Source: DAIDJM01 sp964250215 (lineage in GTDB: Bacteria > Pseudomonadota > Alphaproteobacteria > Acetobacterales > Acetobacteraceae). Taken from it: 43,434 nt of DNA. Within the stretch, counting starts at the first letter, position 1; every line of letters begins with the position of its first letter. The position numbers and the translations under genes are program-made. Shown here piece by piece: positions 23,792 to 32,341 of the stretch. Under the pieces are notes generated by a model. That model was not told the DNA's origin, did not search any database, and saw only the letters and a list, made by a program, of their open reading frames with translations. The stretch lies in the NCBI GenBank assembly GCA_964250215.1, contig CAXUEX010000006.1:1-43434 (forward strand), in the 5' to 3' direction.

Positions 23792-24661
23792 TTACTGCCG
23801 GTGCGCGACGCGGTTCTCGATCGCGCCGATGCGGTCCACCTCGCAACGGATTACGTCGCCTTGTGCCAGGAACCGTGGTGGCTGCATGGCTACCCCGACG
23901 CCTGAAGGCGTGCCGGTCGCCAGCAAATCTCCGGGATCGAGCGTGAAGGCGGTGGATAGATAGGCAATCTGCTGCCAGACGGTGTAGGCCATCTCGCCCG
24001 TGCTCGCCTCCTGGCGGAGTTCGCCGTTGACATGGCAGCGCAGCGTCAGCGCGTGCGGATCCTCGATCTCATCGGCCGTAACGATCCAGGGGCCGATGGG
24101 ACCATGCGTATCGAACGACTTGCCGATGGTGAAGGTGGGCGAGTGCTGTTGCCAGTCACGGGCGGACACGTCATTGGCGACCAGGTAGCCGAAGATGTGC
24201 TCGCGGGCGCTCGCCTCGCTCACGTGTTTCGCGGACCTGCCGATGACGACGCCGAGTTCGACTTCGTAGTCGAGCCTTTCGGTCACGCCCGGGTCGATAT
24301 CGTCGAAAGGCCCCGCCACGCAGCTGGTCTGCTTGTTGAACCAGCATTGGTTGGAGGGAGGTTGAACGCCGAGTCGCCTGGCTTCCTCGATGTGCTTGCG
24401 ATAATTCATGCCGATCGCGAGGTATTTGCCTGGGCGTTCGATGGGCGCAAGCAGGCGAGCCTCCGCCAGGGGAAAACCGGCGTCGCGCCCCGCCATGACC
24501 GCGCGCACGCGATCCAGCGCGCGCTCGCCGGCGGCGACGATCGACAGCATCGTCGGGTAATCCGACGCGAGCGAAGACAACGGCACGATCCGGTCGGGTG
24601 TGCCGTCCGCCAGGACGCCCAGGCCGATCGCGCCATCCTTGCCGTATCGCAGGAGTTTCAT
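23792..24661 (-). CDS. Fumarylacetoacetate hydrolase (FAH) family protein
   Basis: FAH-fold enzymes in aromatic pathways act as hydratases, isomerase/decarboxylases or acylpyruvate hydrolases on ring-cleavage products. The 289-residue protein has the two-part structure of the family: a small N-terminal domain (MKLLRYG...GLGVL) and the catalytic domain with LAIGMNYRKHIEEA, the metal-binding LDYEVELGVVIG, FGYLVANDVSARDWQ, GKSFDTHGPIGPWIVTADEI and DLLATGTPSGVGVAMQPP. It is divergent from the TonB receptor; operator 1 of the TetR-type palindrome lies 22 bp before its ATG. Most likely it handles a downstream intermediate of meta-cleavage. Confidence 0.92.
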   Translation of the reverse strand: MKLLRYGKDGAIGLGVLADGTPDRIVPLSSLASDYPTMLSIVAAGERALDRVRAVMAGRDAGFPLAEARLLAPIERPGKYLAIGMNYRKHIEEARRLGVQPPSNQCWFNKQTSCVAGPFDDIDPGVTERLDYEVELGVVIGRSAKHVSEASAREHIFGYLVANDVSARDWQQHSPTFTIGKSFDTHGPIGPWIVTADEIEDPHALTLRCHVNGELRQEASTGEMAYTVWQQIAYLSTAFTLDPGDLLATGTPSGVGVAMQPPRFLAQGDVIRCEVDRIGAIENRVAHRQ

Positions 24662-24683
24662 GCCGATCGACCTGCCTTATGTT

Positions 24684-24697
24684 TGACCATTCGGTCA
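24684..24697. promoter_or_regulatory. TetR-type operator 1 (FAH gene)
   Basis: TGACCATTCGGTCA, a perfect palindrome member of TGACYRNNYRGTCA, 22 bp upstream of the FAH-family start on the minus strand. It is the exact reverse complement of operators 2 and 3. Confidence 0.8.
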
Positions 24698-24781
24698 CTC
24701 TAAGCCCGGGAATGCGGCCGGACAAGCCGGCCTCGACGTGGCCAGAATGCAACAAGTAGAGGGTCTTTGTTTATCAGCACA

Positions 24782-24795
24782 TGACCGAATGGTCA
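24782..24795. promoter_or_regulatory. TetR-type operator 2 (TonB receptor, distal)
   Basis: TGACCGAATGGTCA, identical to operator 3 and reverse complement of operator 1, in the 215-bp divergent region between the FAH and TonB receptor genes. The rest of this region shows nothing else I can name. Confidence 0.8.
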
Positions 24796-24840
24796 GGAGC
24801 TTTACAGCGTCGCCCCTCCCCTCTAGCGTCGGCCTCAAAT

Positions 24841-24854
24841 TGACCGAATGGTCA
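24841..24854. promoter_or_regulatory. TetR-type operator 3 (TonB receptor, proximal)
   Basis: TGACCGAATGGTCA, 22 bp before the receptor ATG. With operator 2 it is spaced 59 bp start-to-start, so two dimers could bind on the receptor side. Confidence 0.8.
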
Positions 24855-24876
24855 AGCTGGGGGCGGGAACGCAAAG

Positions 24877-27102
24877 ATGGTTGGGTGTTCGAGAATTGTT
24901 TTATCCGCAACGGCGGCCGTTCTCGCCGTGTCGGCGGCGTACGCGCAAACGCAACCCACAATGCGTACGCCGGGGCCGGGGGCCGCGGCCAACCCCGCGA
25001 AAGCGCAAAGCGGGCTGGAAGAGGTGGTGGTTACCGCACGCAAGCGGAAAGAGCGCGTGCAAACCGTGCCCGCCACGGTGATTGTGGTGGGCCGCAAGCA
25101 GCTGCAGCAATACGCGGTGTCCTCGCTCGCGGACCTCAGCAAGGTGGCGCCGGCGCTGAATATCTCCAACTCACCGTCACCCGGGCAGTTCGCCGTCACC
25201 GTGCGCGGGCTTGGCACGCAACCCGGCAACCCCTCGCTCGACAGCTCCGTCTCGCTGTTCGTGGACGGGGTCTATACGCCGCGCCCGCGCGAGTTCGGCG
25301 ATTCCCTCTTCGACGTCTCCGATATCGAGGTGATCAAGGGCACGCAGGCCGCCCTGCTCGGCAAGAACACCAGCCTCGGCGCGGTCAACCTGGTCACCAC
25401 GCGGCCGGGCGACACGTACGGCGCCGACCTGATTTACCAGCACGGCTTTCAGTTCGGCGCGGACCGCGTGGAGGGCGGCGTCAACCTGCCTTTGGCGCCC
25501 AATTTCAGAGTTCGCATTTCCGGGCTGTACGACAAGGAAAACGGTCCGATCACCGACGTGATCAGCGGCCAGCACGGCACCGACGCCACCAGTGCGGCGG
25601 TGCGTGTCAGCGCCATTTGGGATGTGACGGAAGATTTGCGCGTCAACGCGGTGTATCAGACCAGCAAGGACCAGTTCACCGGCCCGATCGGCGAGTATTT
25701 CGAAGCGACGCCGGAGGCGGCCTACCTCGCGGCGCTGGCAGGCTATCCCGGCACGTTCAGCAGCGTTTTCAACTACAAGACGGCAACATATTCGCCGACC
25801 TACGGCACGACGAACTCGGCAAACCAGAGCTCGCATCGCGGCGCGCTGACGGTCAACTACGATTTAGGCAACGTGACGCTCACCTCGCAGACGGCCTATA
25901 CAGGTTCGCGCTATAACAGCGACCCCGACAACGTCGCCAATCTCCCCGGCGATTACGCCCAGCAATTCGCGCCGGACAACTCGAACCAGTTCACGCAGGA
26001 GTTCAGGATTGCCTCGGCGGCGGGTGGACGCTTCGACTGGATCGCCGGCCTGTTCTACCTGAACAGCCATTACGTCAATAAGACCACGCAGGCGCTGGAC
26101 TATCCGCCATTCACGATCCCCGGCCTGCCACTGCCGGTGAGCGGTTCGGAGCAAACCATCTTCGATCAGTTCGACAACGCCTACTCCGCCTTCGGCCAGA
26201 CGAACTACAAAATCTGGGGACCGCTGAAGATCACCGCCGGGCTGCGCTACACTTATGAGAACAAGGATGTCTATGACGAGCGGCTCGCCCTTGTGCCCGG
26301 CATTTATTCGCTCTTTATCGCTCCGCCGTTCCGTCCGTTTCATCTCGCGGACGGCGCCGGCAGCATCGATGGCTCGATCGGGTTGAACTACAGCATCACG
26401 CCGGACGTGCTCGCCTATATGTCGTTTGGGCAAGGCACGAAGGCCGGCGGCTTTGCCACTTCCGTCAGCGACCTCGTCAATTCCGAAGTGCAGCCGGAGG
26501 TGGCCAAGACAACGGAGCTCGGTTTCAAGTCGCAATTCCTCGACCATTCTCTTACCGCCAACGGCGCGCTGTTCTTCACCACGGTGCACGACTACCAGCT
26601 TGTCACGTTCACCGGCATCAACTTCGTCGTCGGCAACACCGACCTGCAATCCACCGGTTTTGAGTCCGAAATCGACTACACCCCGATCCGCCACCTTCGG
26701 CTATACTGGAACAACACCTTCGCCGACTCGGAAGACGTGCGGGTGGGCGGCAAGATACCGTTCGCGCCGCGCTGGTCCGGCGCCTACGGCGCGGATTACA
26801 GCTGGGACCTGACGGACAGCAGGAAGCTCGATTTCAACTTCAATCTTGCCTACCGCTCCGGCGAGTTCTCGCAGCAGAACCCGGCCACGTCGCCGGAACT
26901 GTCGCAGTCGCGCCGGCTGGACGCGAGCATCGGCCTGGCCGACACGAAGCAGGGGTGGGAATTGCGCCTAATCGGCAAGAACGTGCTCGACGAGCATGTT
27001 TTTGCCTTCGACTATCCGGCCCCGATTTTGCCAGCGGGAAACCAGATCGGTGTGCCGCTGAACCCGTTTCAGCTTCTGGTGCAGCTGACGTTTCACCGGT
27101 AG
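24877..27102 (+). CDS. TonB-dependent outer membrane receptor
   Basis: A 741-residue outer-membrane active importer energised by TonB. It has a signal peptide (RIVLSATAAVLAVSAAYAQ), a TonB box within GLEEVVVTARKRKERVQTVPATV at about residues 46-68, a plug domain (LADLSKVAPALNIS, VRGLGTQPGN, DIEVIKGTQAALLGKNTSLGAVNLVT), and a long beta-barrel ending LVQLTFHR. The EEVVVTARKRKE start and FQDVP-like region place it in the group common in sphingomonads and related bacteria that import aromatics and other organic substrates rather than siderophores. Its position among catabolic genes and two operators upstream argue for uptake of the pathway substrate. Confidence 0.94.
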   Translation: MVGCSRIVLSATAAVLAVSAAYAQTQPTMRTPGPGAAANPAKAQSGLEEVVVTARKRKERVQTVPATVIVVGRKQLQQYAVSSLADLSKVAPALNISNSPSPGQFAVTVRGLGTQPGNPSLDSSVSLFVDGVYTPRPREFGDSLFDVSDIEVIKGTQAALLGKNTSLGAVNLVTTRPGDTYGADLIYQHGFQFGADRVEGGVNLPLAPNFRVRISGLYDKENGPITDVISGQHGTDATSAAVRVSAIWDVTEDLRVNAVYQTSKDQFTGPIGEYFEATPEAAYLAALAGYPGTFSSVFNYKTATYSPTYGTTNSANQSSHRGALTVNYDLGNVTLTSQTAYTGSRYNSDPDNVANLPGDYAQQFAPDNSNQFTQEFRIASAAGGRFDWIAGLFYLNSHYVNKTTQALDYPPFTIPGLPLPVSGSEQTIFDQFDNAYSAFGQTNYKIWGPLKITAGLRYTYENKDVYDERLALVPGIYSLFIAPPFRPFHLADGAGSIDGSIGLNYSITPDVLAYMSFGQGTKAGGFATSVSDLVNSEVQPEVAKTTELGFKSQFLDHSLTANGALFFTTVHDYQLVTFTGINFVVGNTDLQSTGFESEIDYTPIRHLRLYWNNTFADSEDVRVGGKIPFAPRWSGAYGADYSWDLTDSRKLDFNFNLAYRSGEFSQQNPATSPELSQSRRLDASIGLADTKQGWELRLIGKNVLDEHVFAFDYPAPILPAGNQIGVPLNPFQLLVQLTFHR

Positions 27103-27136
27103 CACCGCAAAACCTCGCAGCGACCTTTACACCGAA

Positions 27137-27150
27137 TGACTACACGGTCA
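27137..27150. promoter_or_regulatory. TetR-type operator 4 (flavin monooxygenase)
   Basis: TGACTACACGGTCA, fitting TGACYRNNYRGTCA, in the 83-bp gap between the TonB receptor stop and the monooxygenase ATG (35 bp upstream of it). It implies a separate promoter for this gene. Confidence 0.7.
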
Positions 27151-27185
27151 CTCTCGTTTGTGGCCTGCGGAGCCGAAAGAGATCA

Positions 27186-28706
27186 ATGAATTCCGACGAA
27201 CAATCCACGGAAGTTTTGGTCATCGGCTACGGACCGACCGGCGCGGCACTCGCCGGCTTGCTCGGCCGTCAAGGCGTGTCGGTGCTGGTCATCGAACGCG
27301 CCCAGGAAATGCACCGATTGCCGCGGGCGGTGCATTTCGATTCCGAAGTCATGCGCATCTTCCAGTCGCTCGGCATACCGGAGCGGCTGGCCCCGCACAT
27401 CGTGCCGGCGCCGGATTACGAATTCCGCACCGCGGCGGGCGAGGTTCTTTTCACCATCCATCCGGCCGCCGTCACCGCGAACGGGTGGGCCACCGGCTAC
27501 ATGTTCCATCAGCCGGGGCTGGAGGCGGTGCTGCGTTCGGCGGTGGAGGAAAGCCCGCTGGCGGAAGTCTGGCCGGGTCATTCCTTCCTGTCGTTGGCCG
27601 AGGACGCCGATAATGTCGTCACCAGTGTCGTCGGCCCCGGCGGCGTGCGGCGCGTGCGGTCGGCCTTCGTCGTCGCGTGCGACGGTGCCGCCTCCCCCGT
27701 GCGTGAATCGCTCGGCCTGTCGCTGGAGGACCTCGCCTTCGATGAGCCGTGGCTGGTTGTGGACGTGGCACTCGGGGAAGCGAGCCGCGTGCCGTCGATC
27801 AACCTGCAGCGCTGCGACCCCGCACGCCCGACCACCTGCGTGCTGTCCGGTCCCGGACGGCACCGCTGGGAATTCATGCTGCGGCCTGGCGAATCGCCGG
27901 CCGAGGTGCTGGCGCCCGGCTTCGCCGAGGCGCTGATCGCGGATTGGGGCGTCGGCGACGACCTGCTCGTGGAGCGCCGGGCAGTGTATCGCTTTCACGG
28001 CCTGCTCGCGCATCGCTGGCGATCGGGCCGCGTGTTCCTGGCCGGCGACGCGGCCCACCAGATGCCGCCAATGGCGGGCCAGGGCATGTGTTCCGGCATC
28101 CGAGACGCCTGCAACCTGGCCTGGAAGCTGGCGGCCGTGCTGCATGGCGGGGCTTCCGACCACGTGCTGGATAGTTACGAAACCGAACGCGCGCCGCACG
28201 CGCGCGAAGTGATTGCCGCCGCCATCGAGCTGGGGCGCGTGGTGTGCGCCACCGACCCGCAGGTGGCCGCGGCCCGGGACCAGGCGTTGCTGGCGGCACG
28301 CGCGGCGGGTGCGCCGCCGCCGGCGTTGCGTTATTCGCCGTTCAAGGCCGGGCTGCTGCTTTCCGGCGCGCCGGGCGCAGGAACGCTGTTGCCGCAACCC
28401 GTGGCAAGCGATGGGCGGCGCCTGGACGATTTGCTCGGGCCGGGTGCCTGCTTGCTCGTGAACCATGAAGCGGTCCGGCCGAACATTGAAGACGTTCCGG
28501 TACACGTTATCGGAGAGCCTGCGCTCGCGCCGTTTGCCGAACGGCTTGAGGCATGGCTGAGCCAATTTGCGGCAAACGCGGCACTCGTCCGGCCAGATCG
28601 GGTGGTGTTCGCAACGGGCGAGGGCGAAGCGTTGCTGCACGCCTGGCGCGCTGCCCTGGGTGCTTCCAATGACACCGCCGCCAAGCTGAGCCGTTCGGCG
28701 GACTGA
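27186..28706 (+). CDS. FAD-dependent aromatic hydroxylase, MhpA-like
   Basis: A 506-residue member of the PHBH/MhpA flavoprotein hydroxylases, which add a hydroxyl group to phenolic rings using NAD(P)H and O2. Features: the FAD dinucleotide fold VLVIGYGPTGAALAGLLGRQGVSVLVIER near the N-terminus, the ARAVHFDSEVMRIFQSLGI-like RAVHFDSE segment as in MhpA, AFVVACDGAASPVRESLG (the DG motif), and VFLAGDAAHQMPPMAGQGMCSGIRDACNLAWKL with Asp288 of the GD motif. The C-terminal thioredoxin-like region is present. ATG 27186 follows a GAAAGAG ribosome site. It would supply the ortho-diol needed by the extradiol enzyme at 33571. Confidence 0.93.
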   Translation: MNSDEQSTEVLVIGYGPTGAALAGLLGRQGVSVLVIERAQEMHRLPRAVHFDSEVMRIFQSLGIPERLAPHIVPAPDYEFRTAAGEVLFTIHPAAVTANGWATGYMFHQPGLEAVLRSAVEESPLAEVWPGHSFLSLAEDADNVVTSVVGPGGVRRVRSAFVVACDGAASPVRESLGLSLEDLAFDEPWLVVDVALGEASRVPSINLQRCDPARPTTCVLSGPGRHRWEFMLRPGESPAEVLAPGFAEALIADWGVGDDLLVERRAVYRFHGLLAHRWRSGRVFLAGDAAHQMPPMAGQGMCSGIRDACNLAWKLAAVLHGGASDHVLDSYETERAPHAREVIAAAIELGRVVCATDPQVAAARDQALLAARAAGAPPPALRYSPFKAGLLLSGAPGAGTLLPQPVASDGRRLDDLLGPGACLLVNHEAVRPNIEDVPVHVIGEPALAPFAERLEAWLSQFAANAALVRPDRVVFATGEGEALLHAWRAALGASNDTAAKLSRSAD

Positions 28707-28781
28707 CGTAAGCGCCGCAGAATGAGCGTTGTTGGGATACGCGTTGCTTTTCTTCGAAGCATAACAACAGGAGAGAAACCG

Positions 28782-30449
28782 ATGCTTCAGTCCAGAATAC
28801 CGGAATCCTATATCGGGCTACGCCGTGTCGTTGTAGCACGGCGTGCAAATCTTTTGATTGGCACTGTTTTGATGGCGGCAGCCGGCTCGCATGCCAAGGC
28901 TACGACATGTACAGACTTGCTGGCGGCGCAATTTCCGCACGTGGTGATTAACAGCGCGCAGGACATACCTGCCGGCACCTACCAACCGCCAGGAAGCCCG
29001 TTTGCCTTTCCGGATTTGCCGGCATTTTGCCGGGTTACGGCGACAGTCTCGCCAGTGGCCGATTCGTCCATCGCGATCGAAGTCTGGCTGCCGGAAACCG
29101 GCTGGAACGGCCGGTATCAACAAGTGGGCAATCATGGATACGGCTCCGGCATATTTTGGAGCGAGATGGCGCCGCAGCTGCGTCGCGGCTTTGCCACCGG
29201 AGCGACCGACGATGGCCATCCCGGATCACCTTCCGCCCCGTTTCAAACGAGCTGGGCGATCGGCCATCCGGCCAAGATCGTCGATTTCGCCTATCGGGCT
29301 GTCCACGAACTTGCCGAGAACGCAAAGCTTCTGATCGCAAGCTTCTACGGCAAGCCGCAAGTGGAAGCCTATTTCAACGGCTGCTCCGATGGCGGCCGCG
29401 AGGGATTGAAGGCAGCGCAAATGTTTCCAAGGGACTTCAACGGCATCCTTATTGGCGGCGTGCCAAGCAACGCTGCCGGGGGTGCAACGCAGCAGCTGGT
29501 TGCATCGCAGTACTTCACGTACGAGGGTGTTACCGGACCGGCAGGCGAGAACGCGCTGCGGCTTGCGCTGGCGGCTTCGACCAAGGCGTGTGATGCCAAG
29601 GACGGGGTGGTGGATGGCATCATCAGCACCCCCAATGCCTGCCATTGGCACCCCGACGCCATCATCTGCCACATTGGGCAAGAACCTTCAACCTGCCTGT
29701 CGTCTTCGCAAGCTGACGCCATACAGGCGAGCCTCGATCCGTTGCGCAATCCGGTGAACGGCAAATTCCTGTATTCGGGTTTCGCGCAGGGGTCGCAGTT
29801 CGACCAGATACAGTTCTATTACTGGGCCGGACTGGCGCCCTTCGGCGTGGCGACGTATCAGATCGTCTTCCAGGATCCAAATTATAACGGCTCCACATTC
29901 AACCTTCAGACGGATTATCCCAAGGCGGTGACAGCTCTGCGTGTGTTCAACGCGACCAACCCGGACCTGCGGGCTTTTGCAGCCGCCGGCGGCAAGATAA
30001 TTCAGTGGCATGGATGGGGCGATGCCGCGTTCACGCCCGGCTGGGAGATAAAATACTACAACGACGTCATCGGCGCCATTGGCGGGGAATTCGGCTTGAA
30101 GAAGGTTCAGGAGTTCTACCGCTTTTTCCTGTTGCCGGGCGTCGGGCATTGCGGCCATCCGAGCGACGCCGCGGACGGTGTTCCGCCAGGCGACGATCTG
30201 GGCCCCGACGATATAGGCGCCGAGAACCAGGCGCCCGTTTCCGACGATCCGGAGCACGACGCGGTCAGCGCGCTGATGCGGTGGACGGAGCACGGCGTTG
30301 CACCGAGCAAGCTCATCGCGACGAAATTCAACAACAACACCGTCACCGATGGCGTGCAGTTGCAACGTCCGGTCTGCCCCTATCCAGCCAAAGCTGTCTG
30401 GAAAGGCATCGGCAATACCAATCGCGCAAGCAGCTTTATCTGCGAGTAG
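28782..30449 (+). CDS. Tannase/feruloyl esterase family protein, secreted
   Basis: Members hydrolyse esters of phenolic acids (gallate, ferulate) or terephthalate-type monoesters (MHETase is in the same family). The 555-residue product shows the complete CS-D-HC signature: Cys201-Ser202 in NGCSDGGREG, Asp414 in HGWGDAAFTP and His456-Cys457 in GVGHCGH, with the disulfide between the cysteines expected. The N-terminus (ANLLIGTVLMAAAGSHAKA) looks like a signal peptide preceded by a basic stretch, so the enzyme is periplasmic or exported. ATG 28782 has a good AGGAGAG ribosome site; the frame extends to 28722. It lacks the TetR operator and probably is read through from the hydroxylase gene. Confidence 0.93.
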   Translation: MLQSRIPESYIGLRRVVVARRANLLIGTVLMAAAGSHAKATTCTDLLAAQFPHVVINSAQDIPAGTYQPPGSPFAFPDLPAFCRVTATVSPVADSSIAIEVWLPETGWNGRYQQVGNHGYGSGIFWSEMAPQLRRGFATGATDDGHPGSPSAPFQTSWAIGHPAKIVDFAYRAVHELAENAKLLIASFYGKPQVEAYFNGCSDGGREGLKAAQMFPRDFNGILIGGVPSNAAGGATQQLVASQYFTYEGVTGPAGENALRLALAASTKACDAKDGVVDGIISTPNACHWHPDAIICHIGQEPSTCLSSSQADAIQASLDPLRNPVNGKFLYSGFAQGSQFDQIQFYYWAGLAPFGVATYQIVFQDPNYNGSTFNLQTDYPKAVTALRVFNATNPDLRAFAAAGGKIIQWHGWGDAAFTPGWEIKYYNDVIGAIGGEFGLKKVQEFYRFFLLPGVGHCGHPSDAADGVPPGDDLGPDDIGAENQAPVSDDPEHDAVSALMRWTEHGVAPSKLIATKFNNNTVTDGVQLQRPVCPYPAKAVWKGIGNTNRASSFICE

Positions 30450-30458
30450 CAAGGGGCA

Positions 30459-30489
30459 GGAGCGCCACGGGATTAGCCCGGTGCGCTCC
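30459..30489. terminator. Stem-loop between convergent genes
   Basis: GGAGCGC (30459-30465) pairs with GCGCTCC (30483-30489) and an inner CGGG pairs with CCCG around an ATTA loop, with a two-base mismatch between. It lies in the 69 bp between the convergent esterase and amidohydrolase genes, where a bidirectional terminator is expected. A U-tract is lacking, so termination efficiency is uncertain. Confidence 0.5.
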
Positions 30490-30518
30490 CGGCCTGGCGG
30501 CGATAGTCTTGTTGCTGT

Positions 30519-31499
30519 TCAAGCGCGGCCGGCTGGCACATCCAAGCGGAACAACGCGCGCGCGTTGTCGCGCATAATCGCGCGACGCTGTTTCGCATCC
30601 AGCACCGGCGTTTCCATCAGCCCGCCCAGCAGCGACCGGCAGAGCGGGACGGGCGTGAAAGGGTAGTCGCTTCCGTAATGAATGCGGCGCTCGTCGGCCA
30701 TCGACAGCAGCGCCGGCAGTAATTCAGGCAGCGGCGCGCCCGCAAGGTCGAAATGCAGGTGGCGCATGGCCTCGCGCAGGCGCGGCACCGGCTTGTCGCC
30801 GCCCATGACCAGCCTCGTCATCGCGTCCACGCGGCTGGCCAGCACCGGCAGCGCGGCGCCGGCATGCGGGATGATGAAAGCGATGTTGGGAAATCTTTCG
30901 TGCACGCCCGCCACCACAAGATCGGTCACCGCGCGCGTCGTCTCGAACATGAATTCCAGCATCGGCCGCGGGAACATCGCATCGAGCCGCGCCGAGCAGG
31001 CGCAGGCGGGCGAGGTTGGGTGGATCAGCACCACGGCGCGATACTGGTCGAGCCGTGCCCAGAACGGTTCCAGCGCCGGGTCGCCGGGATAGATGCCGTT
31101 GTGATTGGTTTCGATGATCAGGCCGTCGGCGCCTTCGTGGCGCAACATGCGCTCCGCCTCTTCCACGGCGCCGGCCACGTCCGGCAGCGGCGTGGAAGCC
31201 AGATAGCCGAACCGGTGGGGATGCGCCCGCTTGAGCTTCATGCCTTCGTCATTGACCGCGCGGGCCAGGGCGCGGGAGGCCACGTCGTCACCGAAATGCA
31301 CGCCGGGCGAGGAGATGGAGAGCATGGCGCGCTCGATGCCCAGCGCGTCCATCGCCGCCAGCGCTGCATCGGCCGACCAGGGCGGCATGGCCTGCATGCC
31401 GTCCGGCCTTTCCTGGCCTGCGTTCAGCAGCGCTTCGCGATAGATTTCGGGGATGAAATGCGCGTGCACGTCCACGCGGCCCTGCTCGGTGTCGGACAC
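30519..31499 (-). CDS. ACMSD-like amidohydrolase (decarboxylase or C-C hydrolase)
   Basis: This amidohydrolase-2 family includes ACMSD, OMPDC-type and 5-carboxyvanillate (LigW) decarboxylases, and the ring-fission hydrolase LigY. The 326-residue protein, starting at GTG 31499 behind GGGAGG, has metal ligands His12-x-His14 (VDVHAHFIP), His160 (VLIHPTSP), His212 (IIPHAGAALP) and Asp278 (GSDYPFTP), in the right order and spacing for a mononuclear metal enzyme. The frame is open to 31682 but without homology. Divergent from the TetR gene, with operator 5 between. Decarboxylation of an aromatic or ring-opened acid is the most likely reaction. Confidence 0.9.
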   Translation of the reverse strand: MSDTEQGRVDVHAHFIPEIYREALLNAGQERPDGMQAMPPWSADAALAAMDALGIERAMLSISSPGVHFGDDVASRALARAVNDEGMKLKRAHPHRFGYLASTPLPDVAGAVEEAERMLRHEGADGLIIETNHNGIYPGDPALEPFWARLDQYRAVVLIHPTSPACACSARLDAMFPRPMLEFMFETTRAVTDLVVAGVHERFPNIAFIIPHAGAALPVLASRVDAMTRLVMGGDKPVPRLREAMRHLHFDLAGAPLPELLPALLSMADERRIHYGSDYPFTPVPLCRSLLGGLMETPVLDAKQRRAIMRDNARALFRLDVPAGRA

Positions 31500-31571
31500 G
31501 CTCCGCTGCCTCCCTTGCTGATAGCCCGGCCTTGTGGCCGTATAGCTTGCGAGCGCAGCACAGCCTGATGC

Positions 31572-31585
31572 TGACCATGCAGTCA
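31572..31585. promoter_or_regulatory. TetR-type operator 5 (tetR / amidohydrolase)
   Basis: TGACCATGCAGTCA, matching TGACYRNNYRGTCA, between the divergent amidohydrolase and TetR genes. It is placed for autoregulation of the regulator and repression of the amidohydrolase. It covers an in-frame ATG (31577), arguing that the regulator starts further downstream. Confidence 0.75.
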
Positions 31586-31618
31586 AGCGGCGGGCGTTGC
31601 GGAAGAAAGGACGAATTG

Positions 31619-32272
31619 TTGGCAACATTTGCGAACCTGAGCAAACGCGGCCGCGAGCGGCGCGGAACCGTGCGGGCGGCATTGCTGACCGCCGGCCATC
31701 GGCTGCTGGCGCAGCGTTCCATCGACGCGCTGGCGATCGACGAGATCACGCAGGCGGCGGGCGTGGCGAAGGGCAGCTTCTATACGCATTTCGAGGACAA
31801 ATCGTCCTTCGCCTCCACCATCCTGCACGACATACGCGGCGAGATCGAGGCGCGTGTGGAACTGGCCAACAAGACCGTGGACGATCCGGCGCGCCGCGTC
31901 TGCCGGGCGTTTGCCGTGTACGTGAACTACATGCTGGCATCGCCGCAGCGTGGCAGCGTTCTGCGACGCATCAGTACCGGCTCGGCCTCCTCGGAAAACC
32001 CGCTCAATCGCGGCGTACTCGCCGATATCGCCGCCGGGTTGCGCAGCGGGCGCTTCGTCGTGCCGTCGGTGATGGCCGGCGCGTTGTTCGTCATCGGCGC
32101 CTGCGAGGTGGCGATGCAGGCCGCCGTGGACGGCAACAACGACGCCGACACGGTGGCGCTGGCCCAGCAACTTTCGGCGCTGCTGCTGCGCGGCCTGGGC
32201 GTTGAATTCCGCGAGGCCGAGGCGTTGAGCGCCGCCGCGACCCACGACCTGATCGCCTCGCGCGGGGCGTAG
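31619..32272 (+). CDS. TetR-family regulator, probable regulator of the local regulon
   Basis: The N-terminal HTH reads RAALLTAGHRLLAQRSIDALAIDEITQAAGVAKGSFYTHFEDKSSFASTIL, a textbook TetR/AcrR domain (GVAKGSFYTHFEDK). The C-terminal ligand domain is not conserved enough to predict the effector. TTG at 31619, 7 bp after AAGGA, fits best; in-frame TTG 31616 and ATGs at 31568 and 31577 also exist, but the ATGs lack a ribosome site and lie at or inside operator 5. It is the only TetR gene in the block and operator 5 is in its own promoter, so it is the natural binder of all six palindromes. Loss of binding on ligand would derepress receptor, hydroxylase, P450 and FAH genes. Confidence 0.88.
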   Translation: MATFANLSKRGRERRGTVRAALLTAGHRLLAQRSIDALAIDEITQAAGVAKGSFYTHFEDKSSFASTILHDIRGEIEARVELANKTVDDPARRVCRAFAVYVNYMLASPQRGSVLRRISTGSASSENPLNRGVLADIAAGLRSGRFVVPSVMAGALFVIGACEVAMQAAVDGNNDADTVALAQQLSALLLRGLGVEFREAEALSAAATHDLIASRGA

Positions 32273-32309
32273 CGGCCAATTTGCCAGCGCCGGCCGCCGG
32301 GGTTAGAGT

Positions 32310-32323
32310 TGACCACATAGTCA
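32310..32323. promoter_or_regulatory. TetR-type operator 6 (P450 / extradiol dioxygenase)
   Basis: TGACCACATAGTCA, matching TGACYRNNYRGTCA, in the 69-bp gap between the TetR stop and the P450 start (18 bp upstream of GTG 32342). Confidence 0.75.
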
Positions 32324-32341
32324 TTCTTGGAGCGCGTAAGC

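Noticed and set aside
24738..25916. A 392-codon frame overlapping the TonB receptor gene
   Set aside because: It is a shifted reading of the receptor gene with arginine-rich composition; the receptor frame has signal peptide, TonB box and plug motifs.
31532..31618. N-terminal extension of the TetR gene using ATG 31568 or 31577
   Set aside because: No ribosome site, no homology, and the extension runs through operator 5; TTG 31619 with AAGGA at good spacing fits better.
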